Below, piece by piece: positions 39,338 to 49,200 of a DNA stretch of 64,000 bases. The stretch comes from Bacteroides sp. Lineage in GTDB: Bacteria > Bacteroidota > Bacteroidia > Bacteroidales > Bacteroidaceae. The stretch is taken from assembly GCA_021201335.1 (NCBI GenBank), contig JAJQFD010000018.1, positions 1-64,000 on the forward strand. The letters are read 5' to 3'. Each line of letters begins with the position of its first letter. Positions within the stretch are counted from its first letter, which is position 1. A program made the position numbers and the translations under genes. The notes beneath the pieces are model-generated. The model was given only the letters and a program-made list of their open reading frames with translations. It had not been told where the DNA came from and searched no databases.

Positions 39338-39381
39338 CACCCCCAGCCGAGACAAAAACTTAGGACATAACCCTACACAGA

Positions 39382-39834
39382 CTAATTATTTCCCTTTTCA
39401 AAAACAAACTCTTTAAAAATACGATACGAAATGTTGCTCTCCCTATCCACAAAAGTAGCATACAACCTATATTTCTCTGTGTCAAATACTTCTTGTACAG
39501 GAATGAAAAAGAAAATATCCAAATCTCCTCCAGGCTCTATAATTATCCCCACATCGAGTACAGTCACATTTTCAGGTCGAGGCAAAGTTATCCAGTTTCC
39601 ATCCTTAAAAATCTGAAATTCCCTACCTGTAAGTAAAATCTTTCCTTTGGTATTATTTACTATCTTGGTTTTTAAACCACCTGTCTCAAAGTTTGATTCA
39701 TTAGGTATAAAATAAGCCTGTATTTCGTCCGTCTTATTTTCCACTATCAAACCATCAATAACATGAACCGCCTCCGCATAAGTCAATAACGGTTTAATAA
39801 AATGAATAAAACCATACAATCCTTCTTTGACCAA
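39382..39834 (-). CDS. Ig-like beta-sandwich protein of unknown function, 5' end uncertain
   Basis: The 150 residues are rich in beta strands (ILLTGREFQIFKDGNWITLPR, IIEPGGDLDIFFFIPVQ, KYRLYATFVDRESNISYRIFKEFVF). The C-terminal half resembles bacterial Ig-like domains that read 'KGKYRLVKTF'. No signal peptide follows the first ATG. The frame is open upstream to about 39926 without an ATG, so the true N-terminus (perhaps a lipoprotein signal in another frame) may be lost. It is convergent with the PL22-like gene. Confidence 0.45.
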   Translation of the reverse strand: MVKEGLYGFIHFIKPLLTYAEAVHVIDGLIVENKTDEIQAYFIPNESNFETGGLKTKIVNNTKGKILLTGREFQIFKDGNWITLPRPENVTVLDVGIIIEPGGDLDIFFFIPVQEVFDTEKYRLYATFVDRESNISYRIFKEFVFEKGNN

Positions 39835-40010
39835 ATCATTCCTCGCATCTAAAGAATCCGCAATATCACTACTAATAATCCTGGAAGTATTTTTATTATT
39901 CGAAGAAGGTTAGGTGCATACAGCCTAACCCGCAATGAAAAATTAATAAAAATATGCGTTCAATTTTGAATTTATATTAGCAATCTTACAAAATACAAAA
40001 CCTCCGTCTT

Positions 40011-40703
40011 TTAATAACCCTGTTTGTCCAGATTATCTATGGTAGATATAATCGTTTTTTTGCATTCCTCAAACAAATGGGGTGCGACAATACTCCCCCC
40101 GGTATAAACAAATGCTTTATACACATTGTCCTCCAATGATAAAAGGAAAAAATCATAAACATCACCTTCGGCAAACATCTTAAGCTCCCTGTGGCTCATA
40201 TTATTAATTAAATGGTTGGTTCCATTCTCTTTCATTTCCGAATATCTTGCCAACTGATTCTCCATTTGCAGCGTTATATTATAGGCTTTCGCCAATTGCC
40301 GTAACAAATCTTTATCTTTCATATATTGCATAAGCAAAGAAGATTTGAATACTTCATAAGAACCGCTTTCAACATGAATAGAATGGATATCTCCAATTAC
40401 ATGTCTATACATATTCAAGGTATCCGCATGTATTTCTTCTATATCGTTAATGTTCGATTGCAACATATGATATATTCGTTGCTCGGTTTCCCATTTTTTC
40501 TGACTATAGCAAACTCTGTCGAGGTTTTCCCACAATTCCGTTTTTATAAGACCCATTACTTCTTTTATTTCTTTTTGTTTGGAACGACGGGTCGACACAT
40601 CGGTGATGGTTAATGTAATTAATACCCCAATGATAACAATAGACAGGTCTCTTATATATGTAAGCACCATTGAATCTTTCAGCCATTGAATAATTTTCTT
40701 CAT
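40011..40703 (-). CDS. Membrane-anchored protein of unknown function
   Basis: The 230-residue protein has one N-terminal transmembrane helix (DLSIVIIGVLITLTITDV, about 19-36). A mostly helical, charged domain without cysteines or obvious catalytic motif follows. The arrangement resembles the DUF6090-like Bacteroidetes proteins (short helix then helical body), but I cannot assign it. It lies divergent from aldA. Confidence 0.6.
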   Translation of the reverse strand: MKKIIQWLKDSMVLTYIRDLSIVIIGVLITLTITDVSTRRSKQKEIKEVMGLIKTELWENLDRVCYSQKKWETEQRIYHMLQSNINDIEEIHADTLNMYRHVIGDIHSIHVESGSYEVFKSSLLMQYMKDKDLLRQLAKAYNITLQMENQLARYSEMKENGTNHLINNMSHRELKMFAEGDVYDFFLLSLEDNVYKAFVYTGGSIVAPHLFEECKKTIISTIDNLDKQGY

Positions 40704-40907
40704 GTTGTTTTAATTTTGTCGTTTTAATGATTGTTGTTGTCCAAACAAAGATAAATATTTTCGGAAGAAACTATTAAATCGTAATTAAAAACATAAATAT
40801 CATTTCAATTAAAATAAAAATCATTTTTTTTAGTATTTATCTCATTCATTCCTTTAATTTTATGGGCCGAAAAACTTGTATTATTTTAATATATAAAGAT
40901 TTGTACC

Positions 40908-42344
40908 ATGAAAGAATTGAAAATGTTTATTGACGGCAAGTTTATTGAAAATGCTTCCGGTAAGTGGATTAATGTATTGAACCCTTCAACTGAGGAAGTA
41001 ATTTCTAAAATGCCGGACGGTACCGTAGAAGATGCCAAAAGAGCAATTGAAGCCGCTGAGAGAGCGCAGGAGCAATGGGAAAGAACCCCTTCTATCGAGA
41101 GAGCTTCTTATTTAGTAAAGATAGCAGCAGGCATCCGCAAACGCGAAAAAGAACTGACTGATATTATTGTCAGAGAAGGTGGAAAAACCCAGGGACTGGC
41201 CAATGTGGAAGTACTTTTTACAGCCGATTATCTTGACTATATGGCTGGATGGGCACGCCGGTATGAAGGAGAAATCATCCCCAGTGACCGTCCAAGAGAA
41301 ACAATCATGCTTTTCAAAAAAGCGATTGGGGTTACTACTGGTATCCTGCCGTGGAATTTCCCATTCTTTTTAGTAGCCCGTAAAGCAGCACCTGCTTTGA
41401 TAACAGGAAATACCATTGTGGTGAAACCCAGTCAGCTGACTCCGGAAAATGCTTATGTGTTTGCACAAATCGTGGAAGAAGTCGGACTTCCGGCTGGTGT
41501 ATTCAATTTGGTAAATGGTAGAGGCTCTGTTATTGGCCAGGAAATGGCTGCCAATCCTAAAGTAGGTATGGTAAGTCTTACTGGTAGTGTTAGTGTAGGG
41601 CAACAAACGATGGCTGCAGCCGCACCCAATATTACCAAAGTTTCTTTGGAGTTAGGTGGCAAAGCACCGGCTATTGTTATGGCTGATGCCGATCTGGATC
41701 TGGCAGTGAAAGCTATCATTGATTCACGTGTAATTAACACCGGCCAAGTATGTAACTGCGCCGAACGAGTATATGTTGATAAGAAAATTAAAGCAGCTTT
41801 CATGGAGAAACTAATTGCCGGCATGAAGCAGGTAAAAGTAGGTAATCCGAGTGAAGTAGCTGACCTTGATATGGGTCCGCTGATTGATGCCGGCGCTTTA
41901 AAATCCATGGAGGAAAAAGTACAGAAAGCCGTTGAACAGGGAGCCACAATTGCATGTGGCGGTAAACGAATCGGTACAAAAGGATACTTCTTTGAGCCTA
42001 CCGTATTGGATAATGCAACCCAGAAAATGGATATTATTCAGGAAGAAACGTTCGGCCCCGTACTACCCGTTGTAGAATATACCGATGTAAACGAAGCTAT
42101 TGCCTGGGCCAATGACTGTGAGTACGGTTTAACTTCTTCTGTATATACACAAAACCTGGACAATGCGTTCAAGATGATGCGCTCGCTGAAATTTGGTGAA
42201 ACCTATATCAACCGCGAGAACTTTGAAGCAATGCAAGGCTTCCATGCCGGATGGCGTAAATCAGGTATTGGCGGAGCCGATGGTAAACACGGTTTGGAAG
42301 AATACCTGCAAACACATGTAGTTTACCTGGAAACCAAAGAATAA
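40908..42344 (+). CDS. aldA: Lactaldehyde/glycolaldehyde dehydrogenase, AldA type
   Basis: The 478-residue NAD-dependent aldehyde dehydrogenase follows E. coli AldA almost throughout: NPSTEEVISKMPDG, ERASYLVKIAAGIRKR, ADYLDYMAGWARRYEGEII, GVTTGILPWNFPFF, SLELGGKAPAIVM (general-base Glu), RVINTGQVCNCAERVY (catalytic Cys), EETFGPVLPVV, FGETYINRENFEAMQGFHAG. It oxidises L-lactaldehyde, a product of rhamnose and fucose catabolism, to L-lactate. It lies just upstream of lutABC, which consumes lactate. An inverted repeat at 42355-42427 sits between them. Confidence 0.93.
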   Translation: MKELKMFIDGKFIENASGKWINVLNPSTEEVISKMPDGTVEDAKRAIEAAERAQEQWERTPSIERASYLVKIAAGIRKREKELTDIIVREGGKTQGLANVEVLFTADYLDYMAGWARRYEGEIIPSDRPRETIMLFKKAIGVTTGILPWNFPFFLVARKAAPALITGNTIVVKPSQLTPENAYVFAQIVEEVGLPAGVFNLVNGRGSVIGQEMAANPKVGMVSLTGSVSVGQQTMAAAAPNITKVSLELGGKAPAIVMADADLDLAVKAIIDSRVINTGQVCNCAERVYVDKKIKAAFMEKLIAGMKQVKVGNPSEVADLDMGPLIDAGALKSMEEKVQKAVEQGATIACGGKRIGTKGYFFEPTVLDNATQKMDIIQEETFGPVLPVVEYTDVNEAIAWANDCEYGLTSSVYTQNLDNAFKMMRSLKFGETYINRENFEAMQGFHAGWRKSGIGGADGKHGLEEYLQTHVVYLETKE

Positions 42345-42354
42345 TTAATAAAAC

Positions 42355-42427
42355 GAAAATGAGAGTTGAAAATTGAGAAGTAACTGTTCATCAAACGGCT
42401 AAGGCCCAATTTTCAGCTTTCATTTTC
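42355..42427 (+). repeat. 22-bp inverted repeat between aldA and lutA
   Basis: GAAAATGAGAGTTGAAAATTGAG (42355-42377) is inverted as CCAATTTTCAGCTTTCATTTTC (42406-42427) with few mismatches around a 28-nt loop. There is no T run after it. It may attenuate read-through from aldA or be an intergenic repeat; sequences like this are common between Bacteroidales genes. Confidence 0.5.
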
Positions 42428-42445
42428 AACTTTCAATTTACTGAA

Positions 42446-43185
42446 ATGAAGGTCGGACTATTTATCCCCTGTTATGTGAACGCTATTTATCCGGAAGTTG
42501 GAGTGGCTACTTATAAGTTACTTAAACATTTGGGCGTAGAAGTAGATTATCCACTTGATCAAACTTGTTGTGGTCAGCCGATGGCCAATGCCGGATTCGA
42601 GGGGAAAGCACTTCCGTTGGCTTTGTCTTTTGAGAAACTATTTGATAAATATGATTATGTGGTGGCTCCTTCTGCTAGTTGTGCTTCCTTTGTGAAGTTC
42701 AATTATCCACGGGTGTTGAAAGAAGGGGGTCATTTGTGTGAAGCAAGCACCAAAATTTATGATGTTTGCGAGTTTATTCATGACATATTGAAACCAACTT
42801 CTTTACCCGGTATTTTCCCTTTCAAAGTAAGCCTGCATAACAGCTGTCACGGTGTACGGGAATTAAAATTATCTTCAGCCAGCGAATTAAATATCCCCGC
42901 TATTCCAAATTAAAGAACTTACTGAAACTGGTGGATGGTGTTGAAGTATTCGAACCTGAAAAGGTAGATGAATGCTGCGGTTTTGGTGGTATGTTCGCTG
43001 TAGAAGAAGATGTTGTTTCCACTTGTATGGGAGAAGATAAAATAAAGAATCATATCGCTACTGGCGCATCCTATATTACCGGTGCGGATAGTTCCTGCCT
43101 CATTCACATGCAAGGGATTGTTGAAAGACAAAAACTACCAGTCAAATTCATTCATATTACCCAAATATTATCTGCCGGACTATGA
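42446..43185 (+). pseudogene. lutA: Lactate utilisation protein LutA, frameshifted
   Basis: LutA is the cysteine-rich CCG-domain subunit of the iron-sulfur L-lactate oxidase LutABC. The N-terminal CCG domain has QTCCGQPMAN and CASFVKFNYP; the second has NSCHGVRELK and DECCGFGGMF. The frame ends at 42913 after a C4 run (42895-42898). One more C restores RYSKLKNLLKLVDGVEV and continues to 43185, for about 246 residues, the normal family length. It overlaps lutB by 4 bp. One homopolymer indel in an otherwise perfect gene inside an intact operon points to a sequence error. Confidence 0.82.
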
Positions 43186-44552
43186 GTACAAAACATGCAA
43201 AAGCTGCCGAACGGTTCATTGCCAATAAAGAGCAGGAGCAATGGCACAATCAAACGTTATGGTTTGTCCGTCAGAAGCGGGATAATCTGGTGATGAACAT
43301 ACCAGAATGGGAAGAACTCCGTAATCTGGCCCATCAGATTAAGATGCACACTGCAACACATCTAGATACTTATCTCATCCAGTTTACAGATCAGGCTGCC
43401 GCTAATGGTATCATTATACATTGGGCCCAAGATGCGCAGGAGCATAATGAAATAGTATTCAATATCCTGCAGCAGCATAAGGTTAAGAAACTCGTGAAAA
43501 GCAAATCCATGCTGACCGAAGAATGCCATCTTAACCCCTATCTGGAAGAACGGCAGATTGAAGTAATAGAAAGCGATCTGGGTGAACGAATCCTTCAGTT
43601 AATGGGTGAAGCACCTAGCCATATCGTGATGCCCGCCATCCATTTGAAAAGACAGGAAGTAGGAAAACTATTTGAGGAAAAGATGCAAACAGAAAAGGAT
43701 AACAGTGATCCCACTTATCTGACTCATACTGCACGCCGGTTCCTCAGAAATGAATTCCTTACCGCTGATGCTGCTATGACAGGTGCGAACTTTGGTATTG
43801 CCGAGACTGGGGAAATCGTAGTTTGTACCAACGAAGGAAACGCCGACATGGGAACATCTCTGGCTCCCCTTCATATTGTATCCATGGGAATAGAGAAAAT
43901 CATCCCTAACTTAAAATCAATGGCGGTTTTCAGCCGTCTGTTAGCCCGTTCTGCAACGGGACAACCCGTCACAACCTACACATCTCATTATCGCAAACCC
44001 CGGGAAGGATCTGAAATGCATCTGGTACTGGTAGATAACGGGCGAAGTTCGATTCTGACTTCGAAAGATCATCAACAATTATTAAAGTGCATCCGCTGTG
44101 GTGCCTGCATGAATACTTGTCCGGTTTATCGGCGGAGCGGTGGTTATTCTTATACTTATTTTATACCCGGCCCCATCGGTATTAATCTTGGAATGTCAAG
44201 AGATCCGCTTGCTTATTTTGACAATGTTTCCGCCTGTTCTCTGTGTTATTCCTGCAACAATGTTTGTCCGGTGAAAATTGATCTGGCAGATCAGATTTAC
44301 TTCTGGCGGCAAGACCTGGATAAATACGGAAAAGCTGATTCGATGAAGAAAGTTTTATCCGGCGGATTGAAATTCCTGTTCGGGAAACCCAAACTCTATA
44401 ATACGGCACTAAAGTTTGCTCCTCTTGTTAACATTACTCCCCGTATTTTGAAGTACAACGGTTTGAATGCCTGGGGAAAAGGACGGGAGCTTCCGCGCTT
44501 TGCCAAAGAATCATTTACAGAATTGTGGAAAAAAGGAAAAGTTGATAAATAA
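43182..44552 (+). CDS. lutB: Lactate utilisation iron-sulfur protein LutB
   Basis: The 456-residue subunit has an N-terminal LUD domain (about 50-290, including NFGIAETGEIVVCTNEGNADM) and a ferredoxin domain with two 4Fe-4S motifs, CIRCGACMNTCPVY and CSLCYSCNNVCPVKI. With LutA and LutC it oxidises L-lactate to pyruvate on the cytoplasmic side of the membrane. It overlaps lutA by 4 bp and precedes lutC by 12 bp. Confidence 0.92.
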   Translation: MSTKHAKAAERFIANKEQEQWHNQTLWFVRQKRDNLVMNIPEWEELRNLAHQIKMHTATHLDTYLIQFTDQAAANGIIIHWAQDAQEHNEIVFNILQQHKVKKLVKSKSMLTEECHLNPYLEERQIEVIESDLGERILQLMGEAPSHIVMPAIHLKRQEVGKLFEEKMQTEKDNSDPTYLTHTARRFLRNEFLTADAAMTGANFGIAETGEIVVCTNEGNADMGTSLAPLHIVSMGIEKIIPNLKSMAVFSRLLARSATGQPVTTYTSHYRKPREGSEMHLVLVDNGRSSILTSKDHQQLLKCIRCGACMNTCPVYRRSGGYSYTYFIPGPIGINLGMSRDPLAYFDNVSACSLCYSCNNVCPVKIDLADQIYFWRQDLDKYGKADSMKKVLSGGLKFLFGKPKLYNTALKFAPLVNITPRILKYNGLNAWGKGRELPRFAKESFTELWKKGKVDK

Positions 44553-44564
44553 TCTCAGATAAGA

Positions 44565-45143
44565 ATGACTACACGGGAAGATATTATAAAGAAATTAAAC
44601 CAGCACACTTCGACAAGATACGAAATGCCTGATATTGAACTGACCACCATCACCTATCCGGACTTAACCGATCAGTTTATAAATATTAGCCAGTTCGTAG
44701 GAGGGAATGCTTTACTACTAAAAAAGGGCGAAGATATTAATTCCATCATTCCTACTCTTTATCCGGAAGCCAAACAAATTGTCTCAAACCTACCTGAGAT
44801 CAATATCGCTACAATCAACCCAGATGAAGTGGATGACCCTCATCAATTAGACAACCTGGACTTATCTGTCATTCAAGGAGAAATTGGCGTGGCTGAAAAT
44901 GGCTGTGTCTGGATTCCCCAACAAGTAAAGCAGAAAGTCATTTACTTTATCTCCGAGTATCTGGTTATTTTGCTGGATAAAAATAAGTTAGTTCCTACCA
45001 TGCATGATGCTTATCAGCTTACGAAAGAGGAAAAATATGGATTCGGTGTATTTATATCCGGTCCATCGAAAACGGCGGATATTGAACAGGCATTAGTGGT
45101 TGGTGCACACGGAGCCAAAGGTGTTACAGTTATACTCTATTGA
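44565..45143 (+). CDS. lutC: Lactate utilisation protein LutC
   Basis: The 192-residue protein is a LUD-domain subunit with GEIGVAENGCVWIPQ near the middle and the conserved C-terminus FISGPSKTADIEQALVVGAHGAKGVTVIL. Third gene of lutABC. Its 3' end overlaps that of the zeta-type toxin gene on the other strand by 14 bp. Confidence 0.9.
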   Translation: MTTREDIIKKLNQHTSTRYEMPDIELTTITYPDLTDQFINISQFVGGNALLLKKGEDINSIIPTLYPEAKQIVSNLPEINIATINPDEVDDPHQLDNLDLSVIQGEIGVAENGCVWIPQQVKQKVIYFISEYLVILLDKNKLVPTMHDAYQLTKEEKYGFGVFISGPSKTADIEQALVVGAHGAKGVTVILY

Positions 45144-45870
45144 TAACATACTTAATAAACCATCCGGGAAGGTTCTCTTTATTATACCAAACGGTCAGTT
45201 TTCCTTTCTCGGCTTCCGCAATCAGTCGCATAGAATCCGAATTATCGAAAAGGTAGGCCCTGTCGGTAGCAAAAATAGCGGGCATTAAGTTTTCAAGTGT
45301 TCGTGTATACCGAGTTACCACCTTTTCAGGGTCCACGTCATGACCGCCTTTTTCCACCCGGTTGGCTATTCGGGAGAGATTAAGCACCGGATCATCCAGA
45401 CAAATAAAGTATAGATAAGTTTTATATCCCTGTTCTTTTGCTTCCATTATTTCTTCTAGTTTGGAAGGATGGCTCATGACTGTTTCGAAAGAAAAACTCT
45501 GAGTAGATTCGCGTAACTTTTCACGGATAAACGAAGTAATAAGAGAAGCTTCATAGCTATGAGTATCTTTGGACTTGTCGACAATGATATTTTCCTTGAT
45601 ATAAATATCAATCGGATGGTTTAAGCTTTCTGCTTTTTCAAGCAAAGACTTACCCGTGGAAGATTCGTAGAATTGTTGCAAATCATCTTCCGTAAGATTC
45701 AGATTGTATTTATCCAGATTGATAAATCCACGCTCCGAAATTTCCTTCTCAATCAGATCAGAATTTACAAAAAGCCCGGGATTAAAGTTTTCTTTGAAGA
45801 TATCGAATAAATAAGATTTACCAGACCTGTTAGGGCCGGCAAAGACTCTTAATCTTTTGGTTTTAGACAT
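45130..45870 (-). CDS. Zeta-type toxin-like P-loop kinase
   Basis: The 246-residue protein has a Walker A GPNRSGKS (12-19), an acidic pair (VNSDLIEKEI) and the FETVMSHPSK segment usual for the zeta-toxin/UDP-N-acetylglucosamine-kinase family. Distal arginines lie in SRIANRVEKGGHDVDPEKVVTRYTR. Zeta toxins phosphorylate UDP-GlcNAc and block peptidoglycan synthesis; whether this one is toxic is inferred. It overlaps a small basic upstream gene by 22 bp, the normal toxin-antitoxin layout. Confidence 0.75.
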   Translation of the reverse strand: MSKTKRLRVFAGPNRSGKSYLFDIFKENFNPGLFVNSDLIEKEISERGFINLDKYNLNLTEDDLQQFYESSTGKSLLEKAESLNHPIDIYIKENIIVDKSKDTHSYEASLITSFIREKLRESTQSFSFETVMSHPSKLEEIMEAKEQGYKTYLYFICLDDPVLNLSRIANRVEKGGHDVDPEKVVTRYTRTLENLMPAIFATDRAYLFDNSDSMRLIAEAEKGKLTVWYNKENLPGWFIKYVINRV

Positions 45871-46109
45871 ATCGTCATCCCTTTTTTCAAATCCGGTATA
45901 TTGGATTTGATTTTCTCTATTTTCTTTATTACCCGGATCTCACCATTCGGAAGTCTTTCAATCAATTTCCCGTTTGAAATAACCTGTACAGGTAAATTCA
46001 GCGCAATGGATTCTTTTCTGGCCCGCGCGGTAGCCGTCCGGGCAGACTTAAGAAGCAGCTTTCGTTCTTCTGCCGATTTGTTCTTTCTTCTTTCCTTATT
46101 CGTATCCAT
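45849..46109 (-). CDS. Small basic protein, probable antitoxin of the zeta-type pair
   Basis: The 86-residue protein begins MDTNKERRKNKSAEERKLLL, is rich in Lys and Arg, and ends KKGMTICLKPKD. A longer open frame to 46295 is rejected since a -7 box (46130-46138) lies between. I do not recognise a named family; the antitoxin role rests on its position directly upstream of, and overlapping, the toxin-like gene. Confidence 0.6.
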   Translation of the reverse strand: MDTNKERRKNKSAEERKLLLKSARTATARARKESIALNLPVQVISNGKLIERLPNGEIRVIKKIEKIKSNIPDLKKGMTICLKPKD

Positions 46110-46129
46110 ACTATACTCTGTCTTTAATA

Positions 46130-46138
46130 ACAAAGATA
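46130..46138 (-). promoter_or_regulatory. -7 box of the toxin-antitoxin pair
   Basis: TATCTTTGT on the minus strand fits TAnnTTTG plus pyrimidine, 20 bp before the ATG at 46109. Confidence 0.4.
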
Positions 46139-46286
46139 CATGATATTTTGATGAATTATCTCTAAAAAGTGAAAAGAATTGATTCTTCCCTGCCTTCCCA
46201 ATTTGTTTATCCGGATAAAAAAGCGAACCAATCCTTATGCAGTTTCCGATATACTTATTATTTTTAAACTCTAAAACAGGGAAAAC

Positions 46287-49200
46287 ATGCAGCAACGACT
46301 CATTATTGCTTTATATCTTTTACTATCATCTGTTTACTCCTTTGCCTCTATTGAAATCCGCTCCAGGCAAATAACCATTGCAGACGGGCTGGCTAATAAC
46401 AGCGTAAGGTGCTTTATGCAAGATAGCAAAGGTTTTATCTGGATGGGGACACTTAATGGATTAAACCGATATAACGGAAATTCTTTTATCAGTTATTACC
46501 CTTCTTTTGATAATTCCTTATCTCTTTCCGAACGCAAAGTTTATGATATAAAAGAAGACAAAAACGGTTTTTTATGGCTATACTTCTCATCCGAACGATT
46601 CAGTTGTTACGATCTTAAAAAGGCTTGTTTTGTTGATTATACGGGCTGTAATGAATTCCTTCAAAAATATTCTGCACGGACTTTTGCGTCCAATGGGGAT
46701 GTATGGCTTAGCAATGATGTCAATGGTGCCCGACGAATAATCTACGAAAATAATTCATTCCGTTCGGTTCCTTATAAATGGGATCTGGGTAATTTACCCA
46801 GCAATAAAGTAAACTTTGTTGCCGAAGGAAAGAACGGCACCATCTGGCTGGGAACAGAAAGCGGATTAGTACGGGTGATAGAAGATGAAAACGTTTTTGT
46901 AGATAAGAAAGAAGATTTTTACCAGATGGCCCTCTTTGAAGGAAACTGTTACTTCTTAACCCGGGAAGGAAAAGTATTTGTCTATGATGAAACATCCTCT
47001 CAACTCAAACTAAAGGACCAACCAGACCAGCGTTTAGGAAAGATCACCGGACATTTTGTACTCAAAGATGATTGGGTGATTCTTACCACGGAAGGAGTTT
47101 TTACCTACAATTTCCTTTCCAATCAACTACAACCCCGTTCGGATTTCTTTGGTGAGAACATTCTATCTGCCATGACTGTAAAAGACAATAAAAACAACGT
47201 CTGGGTTTCCAATCATACAGGCAGAGTGTGGTATATTAATACGCAAACCCGCAAGCAGAAAGTATTTAACCTGATACCTGTAGAAAAGATGGGATATATA
47301 GATTCCGAACGCTACCAGGTTGTTCACGATTCGCGCGATATTATCTGGATATCGACCTACGGAAACGGTTTGTTTGCTTATGACCTTCAAAAAGACGAAT
47401 TAACCCACTTTAAAGCAGGGATGGATGGGTTCAGCCATATCACTTCGGATTATATGCTCGGAGTAATGGAAGATCGTTCTGGCGAGATTTGGATCAGCGC
47501 CGAATTCTCCGGTATCTCACGTATTTCCGTGATTAACGAAGGCTCGTACCGGTATTTACCGGAAAACCCAAACTTGCTGGACCGCTCGAACACCATCCGA
47601 ATGGTCTCTGTTATCGATGACAATATCTGGATTGGTACCCGTAAAGGAGGAATCTACGTATATGATTCGAATTTCAATCTCCAATCTTCCCGAAAAGACT
47701 TCCATTCAAATATCTATGCCGTAGTGAAAGATCACGAGGGAAAAATATGGATGGGAAGTCGGGGAGACGGACTTTGTATAGATGATGTCTGGTACAAAAA
47801 CAATTCCTACGACCCTCATTCACTGAGCAACAATAACATATTCTGCATCCATAAAGACAGTAAAAACCGAATGTGGGTAGGCATATTCGGAGGCGGACTC
47901 GACCTGGCTGAAAAAACAGGTAATTCTTACCGCTTCCACCATTTTTTCAATAATTCCTATTCCCAAAAACAGACGCGTACGATTTGTGAAGATAAAAACG
48001 GGAAAATATGGATTGGAACTAGTAACGGCATCTATGTCTTCGATCCGGATTCAATCATAAATAACCCTGAAAAATACTATCATTATACTTATTTCAAAGG
48101 AGATTTGACCAGCAATGAAATAAAATATATCTTTTCTGATTCCAAAGGTAATATGTGGATCGCTACATCCGGTTACGGGTTCAGTATTTGTACCCCAGGC
48201 GAAGACTACAACAAGCAAACGTTCGAGCATTATGGAACCAAAGACGGGTTATGCAATGATGTTATACAGTCAATTGCCGAAGATAAACAAGGCAATATCT
48301 GGCTGTCAACTGAATACGGGCTTTCCAAGTTTGTGCGTTCACAGAAAACGTTCGAAAACTACTTCTTCTCGGCATATTCGCAGGGAAATATTTTCACGGA
48401 AACAGCCGTATGCCAATGTCAAAACGGAGATATATTATTCGGTACAAACTATGGGTTTATTGTATTTAACCCAGCCAAAGTAAAAAAGCCATCCCTTTCG
48501 TTTCCTGTGGTGTTTACCAACCTTAACATAAATGGGGTTAATATGCTTCCGGGTGATCAGGATTCTCCTTTAACCCGTTCCCTGGCTTATTCGAATGAAC
48601 TGAAACTTACCTATCAGCAAAACTCTTTTACGATCAACTTTTCTTCTTTTAATTATGCAGATGCCGGACAAACCAAATATTCTTATATTCTTTCGGGTTA
48701 CGATAAGAACTGGAGTGCACCTTCTACCGTTAATTTTGCTTCTTATAAAATGCTACCTCATGGTACGTATGAGTTACAAGTAAAATCATGCAATAGCTCC
48801 GGTGTGTGGAACGATACCATTTCTACCCTCAAGGTAATAGTAGCTCCCCCGTTTTATTTAACCATCTGGGCTTTTCTGGTGTATGCTTTGTTATTAACAA
48901 CTGCTCTCTTCTTTACTTACCGGATCACGAGAAACTTCAACAGGCTCCATAACAAAATACAGATTGAGAAACAGCTTACGGATTACAAACTGGTATTCTT
49001 TACCAACATATCTCATGAATTCCGCACTCCTCTCACCTTGATACAAGGAGCGTTGGAACGGATTCGGAGAATGAATATCTCCCATAAAGAGATGGCTTAT
49101 CCTTTGCAAACCATGGAGAAAAGCACGAAGCGTTTATTGCGGCTTATCGACCAGTTGCTCGAATTCCGGAAAATGCAGAATAACAAGCTGGCCCTTTCAT

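Larger units (their letters stand above)
38727..39381. other. 655-bp gene-free region with repeats
   Basis: No credible coding frame is present between the converging PL22-like and Ig-like genes. It holds a 22-bp-period array (39037-39112) and a dispersed repeat copy (39306-39337). Confidence 0.5.
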
